The notes below the pieces were generated by a model. The model did no database searches. It worked only from the letters and a program-made list of their open reading frames with translations, and was not told where the DNA came from. Made by a program: the position numbers and the translations under genes. Shown in pieces: positions 26,740 to 35,202 of a stretch of 64,000 bases of DNA. This DNA comes from Simiduia litorea (GTDB taxonomy: Bacteria; Pseudomonadota; Gammaproteobacteria; Pseudomonadales; Cellvibrionaceae): the NCBI RefSeq assembly GCF_042853465.1, contig NZ_AP031497.1:2852001-2916000 (forward strand), written 5' to 3'. Position 1 is the first letter of the stretch, and each line of letters starts with the position of its first letter.

Positions 26740-28740
26740 ATGGAAAACGCAAACCTATCTCGAACTTCAGCGTCATCTGGTAGCCGAGCCAAAGCATCCA
26801 CTGATCAAGCTGACGGCACTAACATCATTGTTATCGGCACAGGCCCTGTGGGTATTCGTGCGGCGCGAATGCTTAAAGGGCAAAACCCATCCCATAATAT
26901 TTTAGTTTTTGGCGAAGAAGCCACCACACCCTATAACCGAGTACAGCTGTCACTTTATCTCTACGGTGAAGTCTCACGCGATGCACTCAATCTACCAACT
27001 AAGAGCGAACTCGAAGACGACATCCGGTATCACTTTGGCAAAAAAATTGTTGTCATTGACAAAGAAAACCGGTTGATTATTGACCAGCACGGCCAAAGCT
27101 ACCTGTACGACAAACTTATTCTCGCCACAGGCTCGAAAGCTGTCTTCCCCGATCTACGAGGCAAAACACTCACAAACACCTTTACGTTTAGAACCCTCGA
27201 GGATACAGACAATCTTTTAGCGCGAAAAAAACACGGCCACGGGGTCTACATTATCGGCTCAGGCCCGCTCGGGATTGAAGCCGCCATCGGCATGAAAACC
27301 CGTGACAACCGCGTCTACCTGCAAGCAAGAAATTACTTGCTAGATCCTTCGCTCGATAAGAAAGCGCAAGAAATTCTTGGTGACAGCCTACAAACGGCCG
27401 GCATCTATGTTATTGAAGGCGATAACACGGAAAATATCCTTGGCAGCGAGCACGTTATCGGCGTGGAGCTAAGCAGCGGCCGAATTATCGAGTGCGACAC
27501 CGTTATATTTTGTACGGGTGTGACCGCAAATAAAGCGTTAGCAGAGAGCGCAGGGCTCGCTACCAACAGAGGTATTTTAGTAAATGATGTTATGCAAACC
27601 AGCGACCCACACATCTACGCCGTGGGCGAGTGCTCTGAACATGGCGGTAAAACCTACGGTTTAGTCACACCAGGATTTGAACAAGTGACAGCGATGAGCA
27701 CCCATGTTGCCGGCAATGCACTGCCCTATACCGGCAGTAACACCAACATCAAATTAAAGTTCGGCAGCCAATCCAGTGCCCTAATCGGCAATGTCATCGA
27801 TGCGAACTGCGAAACTGTTGTTTACGCCAATCGCCTCAAGGGCATTTATCGCAAGCTATTTCTAATCAATCAAGCGTTAGTGGGCTACATATATATTGGC
27901 AACTGGGCCGAGCTAAGTCAGTTACAACAGGCACACGTAAGCGCTACGAGGATAAAAGCCAAAAACCTCGAACAATTTGAGCAGACGGGCTTTCTCTGGG
28001 ATGACCCAAAGCCTACCCACATTAAGGATCAACCTGAAGAATACATCGTCTGTCTCTGTGAAAATGTCACTCGCGGCACCCTAACGAAAGCGATGGAGTC
28101 GGGCAACCGAACGATCGACAGTTTGTGTAGCGCGACTAACGCCGGCGTCACTTGCGGATCATGCAAACCGTTATTGGCTGAAATGCTCGATGCGCCCACG
28201 CAAAATTTGGTCATGCGTCATTACAAATCCATTTACTGGTATTCCATTCTCGCTATCGCCCTCATGGTAACTACGGTAATGCTAAACCCCATTGGTATTG
28301 GCGAAAGCAGTCAGGTCAATTGGCAATTAGAGAAGCTATGGTTTGATAACTTTTGGAAGCAAGTCAGCGGCTACAGCTTACTCTTGCTCAGTTTGTTGGC
28401 GGCGGGTATTTCTATTCGAAAGCGCTGGAAAAAGCTTAATGTGGGTCATTTAGATGACTGGCGCTATGTGCATTCAATTATCGGTGTTATTGCATTGGTC
28501 ATGTTAATGATTCATACGGGCATGCGCTTAGGTCACAACATGAATTTCGTGCTCATGGTAGTCTTCCTTGCAGCCACATTAACAGGCTCACTCGTCGGAG
28601 TATTTATGGCGAGAAACCATCACTGGACCGATCTCAAATTGCGCGAACATCGCGCTTGGTGGTCGCGCGTACACTACACACTATTGTGGATGCTGCCAGC
28701 ACTCCTGAGCTATCACATACTGGCGGTTTACTATTTCTAA
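26740..28740 (+). CDS. Fused FAD/NAD(P)H oxidoreductase - BFD [2Fe-2S] - di-heme membrane domain protein
   Basis: A 666-residue protein. The N-terminal half resembles NirB/class-I pyridine-nucleotide oxidoreductases: FAD fold VIGTGPVGIRAARML (about 30-45), NAD(P) fold IIGSGPLGIEAA (about 175), and DPHIYAVGECSEHG closing FAD binding. A BFD-like domain follows with [2Fe-2S] ligands Cys438, Cys440, Cys472 and Cys475 (CLC...CGSC). From residue 497 there are five predicted TM helices. Two helices each carry H-x13-H: His578/His592 and His645/His659. This is the bis-His pattern of ferric-reductase/NOX-type di-heme domains. Siroheme and sulfite-reductase domains are absent, so it is not a nitrite reductase. 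The start is an ATG at 26740; the frame runs upstream to a TTG. Electrons probably flow NAD(P)H to FAD to [2Fe-2S] to heme b to the periplasmic cytochrome encoded 4 bp downstream. Confidence 0.82.
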   Translation: MENANLSRTSASSGSRAKASTDQADGTNIIVIGTGPVGIRAARMLKGQNPSHNILVFGEEATTPYNRVQLSLYLYGEVSRDALNLPTKSELEDDIRYHFGKKIVVIDKENRLIIDQHGQSYLYDKLILATGSKAVFPDLRGKTLTNTFTFRTLEDTDNLLARKKHGHGVYIIGSGPLGIEAAIGMKTRDNRVYLQARNYLLDPSLDKKAQEILGDSLQTAGIYVIEGDNTENILGSEHVIGVELSSGRIIECDTVIFCTGVTANKALAESAGLATNRGILVNDVMQTSDPHIYAVGECSEHGGKTYGLVTPGFEQVTAMSTHVAGNALPYTGSNTNIKLKFGSQSSALIGNVIDANCETVVYANRLKGIYRKLFLINQALVGYIYIGNWAELSQLQQAHVSATRIKAKNLEQFEQTGFLWDDPKPTHIKDQPEEYIVCLCENVTRGTLTKAMESGNRTIDSLCSATNAGVTCGSCKPLLAEMLDAPTQNLVMRHYKSIYWYSILAIALMVTTVMLNPIGIGESSQVNWQLEKLWFDNFWKQVSGYSLLLLSLLAAGISIRKRWKKLNVGHLDDWRYVHSIIGVIALVMLMIHTGMRLGHNMNFVLMVVFLAATLTGSLVGVFMARNHHWTDLKLREHRAWWSRVHYTLLWMLPALLSYHILAVYYF

Positions 28741-28744
28741 TAAT

Positions 28745-30094
28745 ATGAAGAACTACACTTTTAGATTCTGGCATTACGGCCTAATCATCACAGCGCTCCT
28801 ATCAGGATTTCTTGGTTACAACTTATGGCTGGGAGACAAGCGGGTTTTTATTTCCGGCCCACCCACTCACGGTCACCATCAAATAGAGATGGCCTGTACA
28901 AGTTGCCATGGCGATGGTTTTTCCGATGCCAGCGTCATGCAGAATGCGTGTGAATCTTGCCATTTAGAAGCGCTGAACAAATTTAGCGATACCCATCCAA
29001 AATCTAAATTCACGGATCCTAGAAACGCTGAGCTACTGTCCCACCTAGACGCTACTCAATGTGTTAGCTGCCATCGAGAACACAAACCCGAGATCACACG
29101 GGCATACGGCGTTACCCTAGCAAAAGATTTTTGCGCCCACTGCCATCAAGACATTGCGGAAGAGCGTGACAGCCACAAAGAATTCGGCTTTGAAACCTGC
29201 ACCAACTCTGGCTGTCACAACTATCATGACAATACCGCACTGTATGAAAACTTCCTGCGTAAACATGCCAATGAGCCTGCGCTAAACAAGAAGCCAAAAA
29301 TTCCAGCGCTCACGGGTTTAGTTGAATGGAATAAGAAAAACAAACAAACACCCCCCTTGCAGCTACAAGATGCCGATGCGCCGGCAGCCTATAAAGACGA
29401 AAATATAGTTAACCAATGGGCACTCAGCCATCACGCCACTGCCAACGTAAACTGCAGCCAGTGCCACGCCCAAAATGATAACTGGCAAATCACAAGCACA
29501 GCATTAACCATCGACAGCTGTATCGAGTGCCACATTAAACAAAATGAAAGTTTTAAAGAAGGCAAACATGGCATGCGGCTAGCTGACAAACTTAGCAAAA
29601 AACTATCGCCCATGTCGCCAGCACTGGCAACATTACCCATGCACCAAGACGCAATGAGCCAGATCAACACCTGCGTCAGCTGCCACGACCCACATCAGCC
29701 CGACTTAACGTTTGCCGCTGCGGATGCTTGCTTGGGTTGTCATCAAGACGAGCACTCTACTAATTTTTACTCATCCAAACATGGACAACTTTGGCGCGAC
29801 AGCCAAAATGGCCTTTTACCTGCAGAACAAGCGGTGAGCTGCGCAACCTGCCACATGCCACGTCTGAAAAAAGGTAAAAAAGTTCATGCGGAACACAACC
29901 AAAATGCCAACCTACAACCCAATAGCAAAATGATCCGAAGCGTGTGCAGTAACTGCCACGGTGTCGAATTCACACTGGAAGCTTTGGCAAGTGACGAACA
30001 AATACAATCAAATTTTTCCAATAGCCTAGAGGGCCATCACAGTAGCATGGACCTCGTGCGCGATAGGATCGAACAACGAAAGAAGAAGCAGTAA
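28745..30094 (+). CDS. Membrane-anchored multiheme cytochrome c (10 CxxCH plus one CX4CH)
   Basis: A 449-residue protein with an N-terminal signal anchor (about 8-28) and a periplasmic body. I count ten canonical CxxCH heme sites (CTSCH, CESCH, CVSCH, CAHCH, CSQCH, CIECH, CVSCH, CLGCH, CATCH, CSNCH) plus one expanded site CTNSGCH between the fourth and sixth. The first five sites form a c3-like block (about 45-165). A linker rich in Lys, Pro and Asp follows, then a six-heme block (about 235-410) whose HG-x-x-x and CATCHMP features recall the NrfA/hydroxylamine-oxidoreductase superfamily. No catalytic CxxCK is present. It lies 4 bp after the membrane oxidoreductase gene and probably accepts its electrons. 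The terminal acceptor is unknown. Confidence 0.88.
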   Translation: MKNYTFRFWHYGLIITALLSGFLGYNLWLGDKRVFISGPPTHGHHQIEMACTSCHGDGFSDASVMQNACESCHLEALNKFSDTHPKSKFTDPRNAELLSHLDATQCVSCHREHKPEITRAYGVTLAKDFCAHCHQDIAEERDSHKEFGFETCTNSGCHNYHDNTALYENFLRKHANEPALNKKPKIPALTGLVEWNKKNKQTPPLQLQDADAPAAYKDENIVNQWALSHHATANVNCSQCHAQNDNWQITSTALTIDSCIECHIKQNESFKEGKHGMRLADKLSKKLSPMSPALATLPMHQDAMSQINTCVSCHDPHQPDLTFAAADACLGCHQDEHSTNFYSSKHGQLWRDSQNGLLPAEQAVSCATCHMPRLKKGKKVHAEHNQNANLQPNSKMIRSVCSNCHGVEFTLEALASDEQIQSNFSNSLEGHHSSMDLVRDRIEQRKKKQ

Positions 30095-30130
30095 TTAATA
30101 AGGCCAACACTAGGAAAAGGAGTCACCAAC

Positions 30131-30685
30131 ATGAAAAAGCAATTATTGATAGCCTCTCTCGCTTTTGCCACACTGGGTAGCGGCGTTGCTCAGGCAGAAA
30201 TCACCCCACAGCGTATGGCGGACGCCATCTACGCCGTCATCGCGTCCGACCGTGCGGTGTATACCACGCAAGTGGTTAATCGCCTGCAGAATGAGGACGA
30301 AGTCATCACTGCCGACGAACACTGGAAAGAGGAATCGGCATTACCTCTGCCTGCACAGATGTTGCGCATGGGTGCCGAGGGTGTTGCTAAACAGAACGCT
30401 GGCTTTACCTATGCGCTATTGTCAGAATGGCCCATCAACTCGCAAAACTCCGCTAAAACGCCCATGGAAAAACAAGGCTTGGCTTTTGTCAGGACCAATT
30501 TGGGTAAAAATTTCTACGGTACAGAGGAGCTAGGTGGTAAGAAATACTTTACCGCGGTGTATGCCGATATGGCCGTATCTGAAGCCTGCACAAAATGCCA
30601 CAATGATCACATCGACAGCCCTAAAACCGATTTCAAACTCGGCGATATTATGGGCGGTGTGGTAATGCGCATTCCCCTCGATTGA
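30131..30685 (+). CDS. Tll0287-like (DUF3365) haem c protein
   Basis: Periplasmic haem protein of 184 residues with signal peptide MKKQLLIASLAFATLGSGVAQA. The Tll0287-like fold (DUF3365) is marked by LLSEWPINSQNSAKTPMEKQGL (about 96-117), a late GKKYFTAVYADMAVSEAC strand and a single CTKCH heme site (Cys153, Cys156, His157). These domains occur as redox or gas sensors and as stand-alone monoheme cytochromes. AGGAG lies eight bases before the ATG, and the gene follows the multiheme cytochrome by 36 bp, so it is the third member of the operon. It ends at a strong shared terminator. Confidence 0.85.
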   Translation: MKKQLLIASLAFATLGSGVAQAEITPQRMADAIYAVIASDRAVYTTQVVNRLQNEDEVITADEHWKEESALPLPAQMLRMGAEGVAKQNAGFTYALLSEWPINSQNSAKTPMEKQGLAFVRTNLGKNFYGTEELGGKKYFTAVYADMAVSEACTKCHNDHIDSPKTDFKLGDIMGGVVMRIPLD

Positions 30686-30694
30686 TATAAACCA

Positions 30695-30729
30695 GATAAA
30701 AAATGGGCGCTTAGCGCCCATTTTTTATC
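30695..30729. terminator. Bidirectional Rho-independent terminator
   Basis: A nearly perfect inverted repeat, with ATGGGCGC-TTA-GCGCCCAT as its core and A6/T6 flanks, lies between the convergent Tll0287-like gene and nhaD. It should stop transcription from both sides. Confidence 0.93.
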
Positions 30730-30740
30730 GTCAATCATGA

Positions 30741-31982
30741 CTACAACACTTGGTGCGCCAATACATAGGTCAGCCAATAGCCAACGGAGTAGGCAACCAA
30801 CAAATAGCCGAACATGGATAGATAGCTGATAAAATTCAATTCCTTCACTTTACTCATGGCGATAATACCGGCGGCCGAACCGATAATAAGCATTGAGCCA
30901 CCCACACCCGTGGCGTAGGTCATAGACAGCCAACTGGCTAAATCCATATCGACATCTGCCTTTAACACCGCTGCCGTCAAGGGTACGTTATCAATTAATG
31001 CCGAAGATATTCCCAACAAGTAATTAGCATAATGCGGCGCCATAACCTCATACATACCGGTCAGGTAATTTAACGTCCCAATTTCCTTCAACATGCCGAC
31101 GATGAGTAGAACCCCCAAGAAAAACAACAGGGTTTCAAACTCAATTTCGCGAATATAGTTAAGAATATTGCGGTTAGTTTTCTTACGCATTAAGTACTGA
31201 GCCACCAAAAACATACAGCTCAAACCAAACAGAAAGGTCAGTACTGGCGGAACTTGGAAAAAGGCATTGAGAAAAAGCGTGCCAAAGATAGTGGCTAAGA
31301 ATACGCCGGATATAACAATATCGGTGAACTCCAGTGGCTGGTGCTCGCCACTAAATACAATCCGGCCGCGCATGCGTACCGACATCATGGCCGCAAGCAC
31401 CACCACACCGCATAAAGACGGCGCTATGAGTAAAAGTAAATTGGCAATACTGACCTTGCCAGCCAAAAAGATCATCAGCGTTGTCACATCGCCCGTAATC
31501 AATGATACACCGCCACTGTTCACGGCAAAGACCACCAAGGTCGCGTATTTAAGGCGCTTTCGAACATGAATTTTTAAACTGGTAATCACCGCCAAAGAAA
31601 CGAGAGTGGCCGTGACGTTGTCGGCAAAGGAAGAAAACACGAAAGCGAACCCACCCAGGAATACCATCAGAGTACGCTCGTGTAATTCATTCGGTAAAAT
31701 GCGCTGCACCAAGCTCGAAACAAAGCCTTTGCTATTTAAGTAAGCGACAAAAGTCATGGCAGACATTAAAAATAGCCACAGCGTCGCAATCTCTAACAGG
31801 TTTTCATTAAGCTGCTCTGACACCTGCTCGGGACCTGCGCCATGCAGAGGAAACAGATAGGCTAATATCCAGCACAAAGTACCGATAAACAAGGTGGATT
31901 TGGCTTTATTAATATGGATAACCTCCTCAAACACCACCATCAAGAAGGCAATAAACGCCAATAAACCTATAATCATACTCAT
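30741..31982 (-). CDS. nhaD: Na+/H+ antiporter NhaD
   Basis: Inner-membrane sodium:proton antiporter of the IT superfamily, about 413 residues with about 11-12 TM segments. NhaD features include the segment FVFSSFADNVTATLVSLAVI, containing the Asp-Asn pair expected in ion binding, FAVNSGGVSLITGDVTTLMI, and the late ALIDNVPLTAAVL. The ATG at 31982 (MSMIIGLLAFIAF) is preferred, because the frame upstream opens only with TTG at 32045. GGAG lies 11 bases before the chosen ATG, a long spacing. It exports Na+ under saline or alkaline conditions, consistent with a marine lifestyle. It is divergent from the DUF6491 gene. Confidence 0.88.
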   Translation of the reverse strand: MSMIIGLLAFIAFLMVVFEEVIHINKAKSTLFIGTLCWILAYLFPLHGAGPEQVSEQLNENLLEIATLWLFLMSAMTFVAYLNSKGFVSSLVQRILPNELHERTLMVFLGGFAFVFSSFADNVTATLVSLAVITSLKIHVRKRLKYATLVVFAVNSGGVSLITGDVTTLMIFLAGKVSIANLLLLIAPSLCGVVVLAAMMSVRMRGRIVFSGEHQPLEFTDIVISGVFLATIFGTLFLNAFFQVPPVLTFLFGLSCMFLVAQYLMRKKTNRNILNYIREIEFETLLFFLGVLLIVGMLKEIGTLNYLTGMYEVMAPHYANYLLGISSALIDNVPLTAAVLKADVDMDLASWLSMTYATGVGGSMLIIGSAAGIIAMSKVKELNFISYLSMFGYLLVAYSVGYWLTYVLAHQVL

Positions 31983-32153
31983 AGAGGCCAAAACTCCGGG
32001 CAAAATTTTGCCGCGCAGTTTACCGCTTAGTAGAATGCTAACCAAGGTATTAATGACTCATCAGCCCTAACTACCCCCTATGAACTATCTGCCATTCTAC
32101 AGTTCTAAACCTTACCGAGAGGTTCAAACACTTTAACCAGAGAGGATGCTACT

Positions 32154-32654
32154 ATGCGCGCATTCAAAACCTTGCTGCTCCTGCTCAGCCTTGGTTGCTT
32201 TTTAAACCAAGCTCACGCTGAGTCAAGCAGCAAGCCCGACTACCATTTCGATGAACTGAAATCTGTGAGCAGTATTCGAGCCTCAGACGTGAACGGCTGG
32301 GGTCGTATTAATGACCAAGTACTGGTGACAGGACGAACGGCCTCGCGCAAATACATATTGGTATTAGCGCGGCCAGATCACGATCTCGCCTTTAGTACCG
32401 CACTCGGCGTAACCTCGAATGCCGGTCGAGTTGCCGTAAAATTCGACGAGGTTTACGCCGGCAACAGCGCCATACGGGTGGGCAATCGCATTATGATGAT
32501 TTATGAAGTAAAAGGTAGCGCTGCCATGAAACAAGCCCGCGCACTATTCGAACTGCGCGACTGCGAAAGTCAAAAAGATGCGGATTGTTCGAGCTTTGAG
32601 AAAACTGTAGAAGACACCACTGTGCCAGCGCCTGAAAGCAAGGCACAGCGATGA
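32154..32654 (+). CDS. DUF6491-like secreted protein
   Basis: Small exported protein of 166 residues with a clear signal peptide (MRAFKTLLLLLSLGCFLNQAHA). The body has SSIRASDVNGWGRINDQVLVTG followed by YILVLARPDHDLAF, which fits my memory of the DUF6491 family, and a Cys pair near the C-terminus (RDCESQKDADCSSF). Many members are small periplasmic or lipid-anchored proteins of unknown role. It is transcribed away from nhaD and meets kbl 17 bp past its stop. Confidence 0.65.
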   Translation: MRAFKTLLLLLSLGCFLNQAHAESSSKPDYHFDELKSVSSIRASDVNGWGRINDQVLVTGRTASRKYILVLARPDHDLAFSTALGVTSNAGRVAVKFDEVYAGNSAIRVGNRIMMIYEVKGSAAMKQARALFELRDCESQKDADCSSFEKTVEDTTVPAPESKAQR

Positions 32655-32671
32655 TCTGTTATTCACCGGGA

Positions 32672-33859
32672 TTAAAAGCCTAAGGCCATTTTTGCTTTAC
32701 CAAAAGCGTCAATGGCCATATCCAATTCCTGTTTGGTGATAGCCGCCGACATTTGGGTGCGAATACGCGCCTTGCCTTTGGGTACCACAGGAAACGAAAA
32801 AGCCACCACGTACACGCCTAACTCAAGCATTTTTTCCGCCAAAGCGGCGGCTTTTTTCGCATCGTATAACATCACGGGAACTATCGCGTGCTCGCCCGGT
32901 AATAAATCGAAGCCGTGCTTTTCTAGGCCGGCGCGGAAATAGGCTGTATTGGCTTTAAGTTGCTCACGCAGCTTATCGTCCTGCACCAATTCCAGGGCCT
33001 TAATGGCTCCGGCAACTACTGGTGGCGCGACGGTATTAGAAAACAAATAAGGGCGTGAGCGCTGGCGCAGCATATCCACGACTTCTTGGCGCGCCGAGGT
33101 AAAGCCACCACTGGAGCCACCCAAAGCTTTACCCAAGGTGCCGGTGATAATATCCACCCGCCCGATTACACCGCAATGCTCTGGGCTGCCGCGGCCTTTA
33201 GCGCCGACGAAACCTGTTGCATGGGAGTCGTCCACGTGAACAAGGGCGTTATATTTTTCCGCCAGATCACAGACTTTCTGTAAATTAGCGATATAGCCAT
33301 CCATAGAGAAAACGCCGTCGGTGCTGATCAACTTAAATCTAGCACCGTTTTTATCGGCCTCGATTAGCTGTGCCTCTAGGTCTGCCATGTCACTGTTTTT
33401 ATAGCGATAACGCGCCGCTTTACATAAGCGCACACCGTCAATAATGGACGCATGATTTAATTCATCGGAGATAATTGCATCGTCAGCGGTCAACAGCGTT
33501 TCGAATAAACCACCATTGGCATCGAAGCAACTAGGGTACAGGATGGTGTCTTCCATACCCAAGAAAGCACTCAGTTTTCGCTCTAGGGTTTTATGCAGTT
33601 GTTGGGTGCCGCAAATAAAGCGCACCGACGCCATACCGTAACCCCAAGTTTTCAAACCTTCGGCACAGGCGGCTTGAATCTCTGGGTGCTGGGCCAAACC
33701 TAAATAGTTATTGGCGCACAAGTTAAGCACTTTTTTACCGCCATTAACGGCGATCATGGCCCCCTGCGGGCCCTCGATAAAGCGCTCGTTTTTATACAAG
33801 CCAGCATCTTTAATCTCTTGCAACTGAGCTTGTAAGTGTTGCTGAAATTTCCCGTACAT
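32672..33859 (-). CDS. kbl: 2-amino-3-ketobutyrate CoA ligase (glycine C-acetyltransferase)
   Basis: PLP enzyme of the alpha-oxoamine synthase family. It converts 2-amino-3-oxobutanoate and CoA into glycine and acetyl-CoA, the second step of threonine catabolism. At 395 residues it has the family length. Features seen are FIEGPQGAMI, LCANNYLGLAQHPEI, HVDDSHATGFVGAKGRG, the PLP-lysine motif TGTLGKALGGSSGGF (Lys about 244) and RSRPYLFSNTVAPPVV. It follows tdh by 77 bp on the same strand, so it is read as a tdh-kbl operon. Confidence 0.96.
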   Translation of the reverse strand: MYGKFQQHLQAQLQEIKDAGLYKNERFIEGPQGAMIAVNGGKKVLNLCANNYLGLAQHPEIQAACAEGLKTWGYGMASVRFICGTQQLHKTLERKLSAFLGMEDTILYPSCFDANGGLFETLLTADDAIISDELNHASIIDGVRLCKAARYRYKNSDMADLEAQLIEADKNGARFKLISTDGVFSMDGYIANLQKVCDLAEKYNALVHVDDSHATGFVGAKGRGSPEHCGVIGRVDIITGTLGKALGGSSGGFTSARQEVVDMLRQRSRPYLFSNTVAPPVVAGAIKALELVQDDKLREQLKANTAYFRAGLEKHGFDLLPGEHAIVPVMLYDAKKAAALAEKMLELGVYVVAFSFPVVPKGKARIRTQMSAAITKQELDMAIDAFGKAKMALGF

Positions 33860-33936
33860 AATTTTTTCCTAAAGAAGATGGCAGCTAACAACTGCCTGTC
33901 CTGTAAACTCTCAGCTGTAAACTGTGTACTGCTTTT

Positions 33937-34962
33937 TTATTCCCAGCTCAAAATCACTTTCGCCGCATCGCCGGCGATCATGGCATCAAAGCCCTTTTGA
34001 AATTCGGTGTAATGTAAGCGGTGAGTAATAACCGGCGTAATATCCAATCCGGTTTCCACCATGACGCTCATCTTGTACCAAGTTTCGTACATTTCGCGGC
34101 CATATATGCCCTTAATGGTGAGCATATTGAAAATCACTTTATTCCAATCAATAGCTACATCCTCAGCCGGAATACCGAGCATGGAAATCTTTCCGCCGTG
34201 GGCCATATTATCGAGCATGGAATTAAACGCCGCAGGGCTACCAGACATTTCTAGGCCTACGTCAAAGCCTTCACTCATACCCAAGCTTTTAACCACATCT
34301 TCTAGCTTTTCTTGCGTTACATTGACGGTGCGCGTTGCGCCTAACTTGGCAGCAAGTGCTAAGCGATTATCGTTTAAATCGGTAATCACAATGTGGCGGG
34401 CACCCGCGTGCTTACACACTGCCGCCGCCATAGCGCCGATGGGGCCGCTACCGGTAATTAGCACATCCTCACCCAGCAAGGGCCACTGCAACGCTGTGTG
34501 CACAGCGTTGCCAAAGGGGTCGAACAAGGCTGCTACATCCAGATCAATGTTAGGGCGATGTTCCCACACGTTGGCCGCAGGCAGCGCCACGTATTCGGCA
34601 AATGCGCCAGCGCGATTAACACCAATACCCGAGGTGTCGTTACACAAGTGACGGCGCCCCGCCATACAATTGCGACAGTGACCGCACACCACGTGGCCTT
34701 CGCCCGAGACAATTTGGCCCGGCTCGAAATCAACCACGCTCGAACCGACAGAGACAATCTCTCCAACGAATTCATGGCCAATCACCATGGGCGTTTTAAT
34801 GGTTTTCTGCGACCATTTGTCCCACTTATAGATGTGCAGATCGGTACCGCAAATAGCGGTGCGTTTAACCTTAATTAACACGTCGGTGGGGCCGACTGTG
34901 GGCTCAGGAACGTCTTCCAACCATAAACCGACTTTGGCTTCGCGCTTAACGAGTGCTTTCAT
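33937..34962 (-). CDS. tdh: L-threonine 3-dehydrogenase
   Basis: Zinc-dependent medium-chain dehydrogenase of 341 residues that oxidises L-threonine to 2-amino-3-oxobutanoate with NAD+. The catalytic zinc region is AICGTDLHIYKWDKW and GHEFVGEIVSVG. The structural zinc loop is GEGHVVCGHCRNCMAGRRHLC (Cys residues at regular spacing). The Rossmann motif is VLITGSGPIGAMAA, and the length matches E. coli Tdh. The start is the ATG at 34962 with AGGAG six bases upstream. It is first in the tdh-kbl operon. Confidence 0.96.
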   Translation of the reverse strand: MKALVKREAKVGLWLEDVPEPTVGPTDVLIKVKRTAICGTDLHIYKWDKWSQKTIKTPMVIGHEFVGEIVSVGSSVVDFEPGQIVSGEGHVVCGHCRNCMAGRRHLCNDTSGIGVNRAGAFAEYVALPAANVWEHRPNIDLDVAALFDPFGNAVHTALQWPLLGEDVLITGSGPIGAMAAAVCKHAGARHIVITDLNDNRLALAAKLGATRTVNVTQEKLEDVVKSLGMSEGFDVGLEMSGSPAAFNSMLDNMAHGGKISMLGIPAEDVAIDWNKVIFNMLTIKGIYGREMYETWYKMSVMVETGLDITPVITHRLHYTEFQKGFDAMIAGDAAKVILSWE

Positions 34963-35202
34963 GAACAACTCCTGATGTAGACCCTACAGTGATAGGCCAA
35001 ACTCGACGGTTTAACCAACCCTTTCGAGGAAAATGAGCGGGGTAGTCTGTAACAGGTTACACACTACCAAAATTTGGGACGGCAAGATTATCGGGGAAAC
35101 TATCGGGGGTAACAGACCCCGCAGTCAAATGACAATAATTCCACACTATGCGGGGTTTGAAGCAAGAAAAGTTAAGGTCAGCCAATTGGTGCGCAATAAA
35201 TA

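Noticed and set aside
26740..28740. Assignment as nitrite reductase NirB.
   Set aside because: FAD and BFD modules match NirB, but the siroheme/[4Fe-4S] ferredoxin-sulfite reductase domains are replaced by membrane helices.
35103..35124. GGGG-TAACAGA-CCCC hairpin upstream of tdh as a terminator.
   Set aside because: There is no T-run on either strand and it lies 80 bp from the CvpA-like stop; its role is unclear, so it is not listed as a feature.
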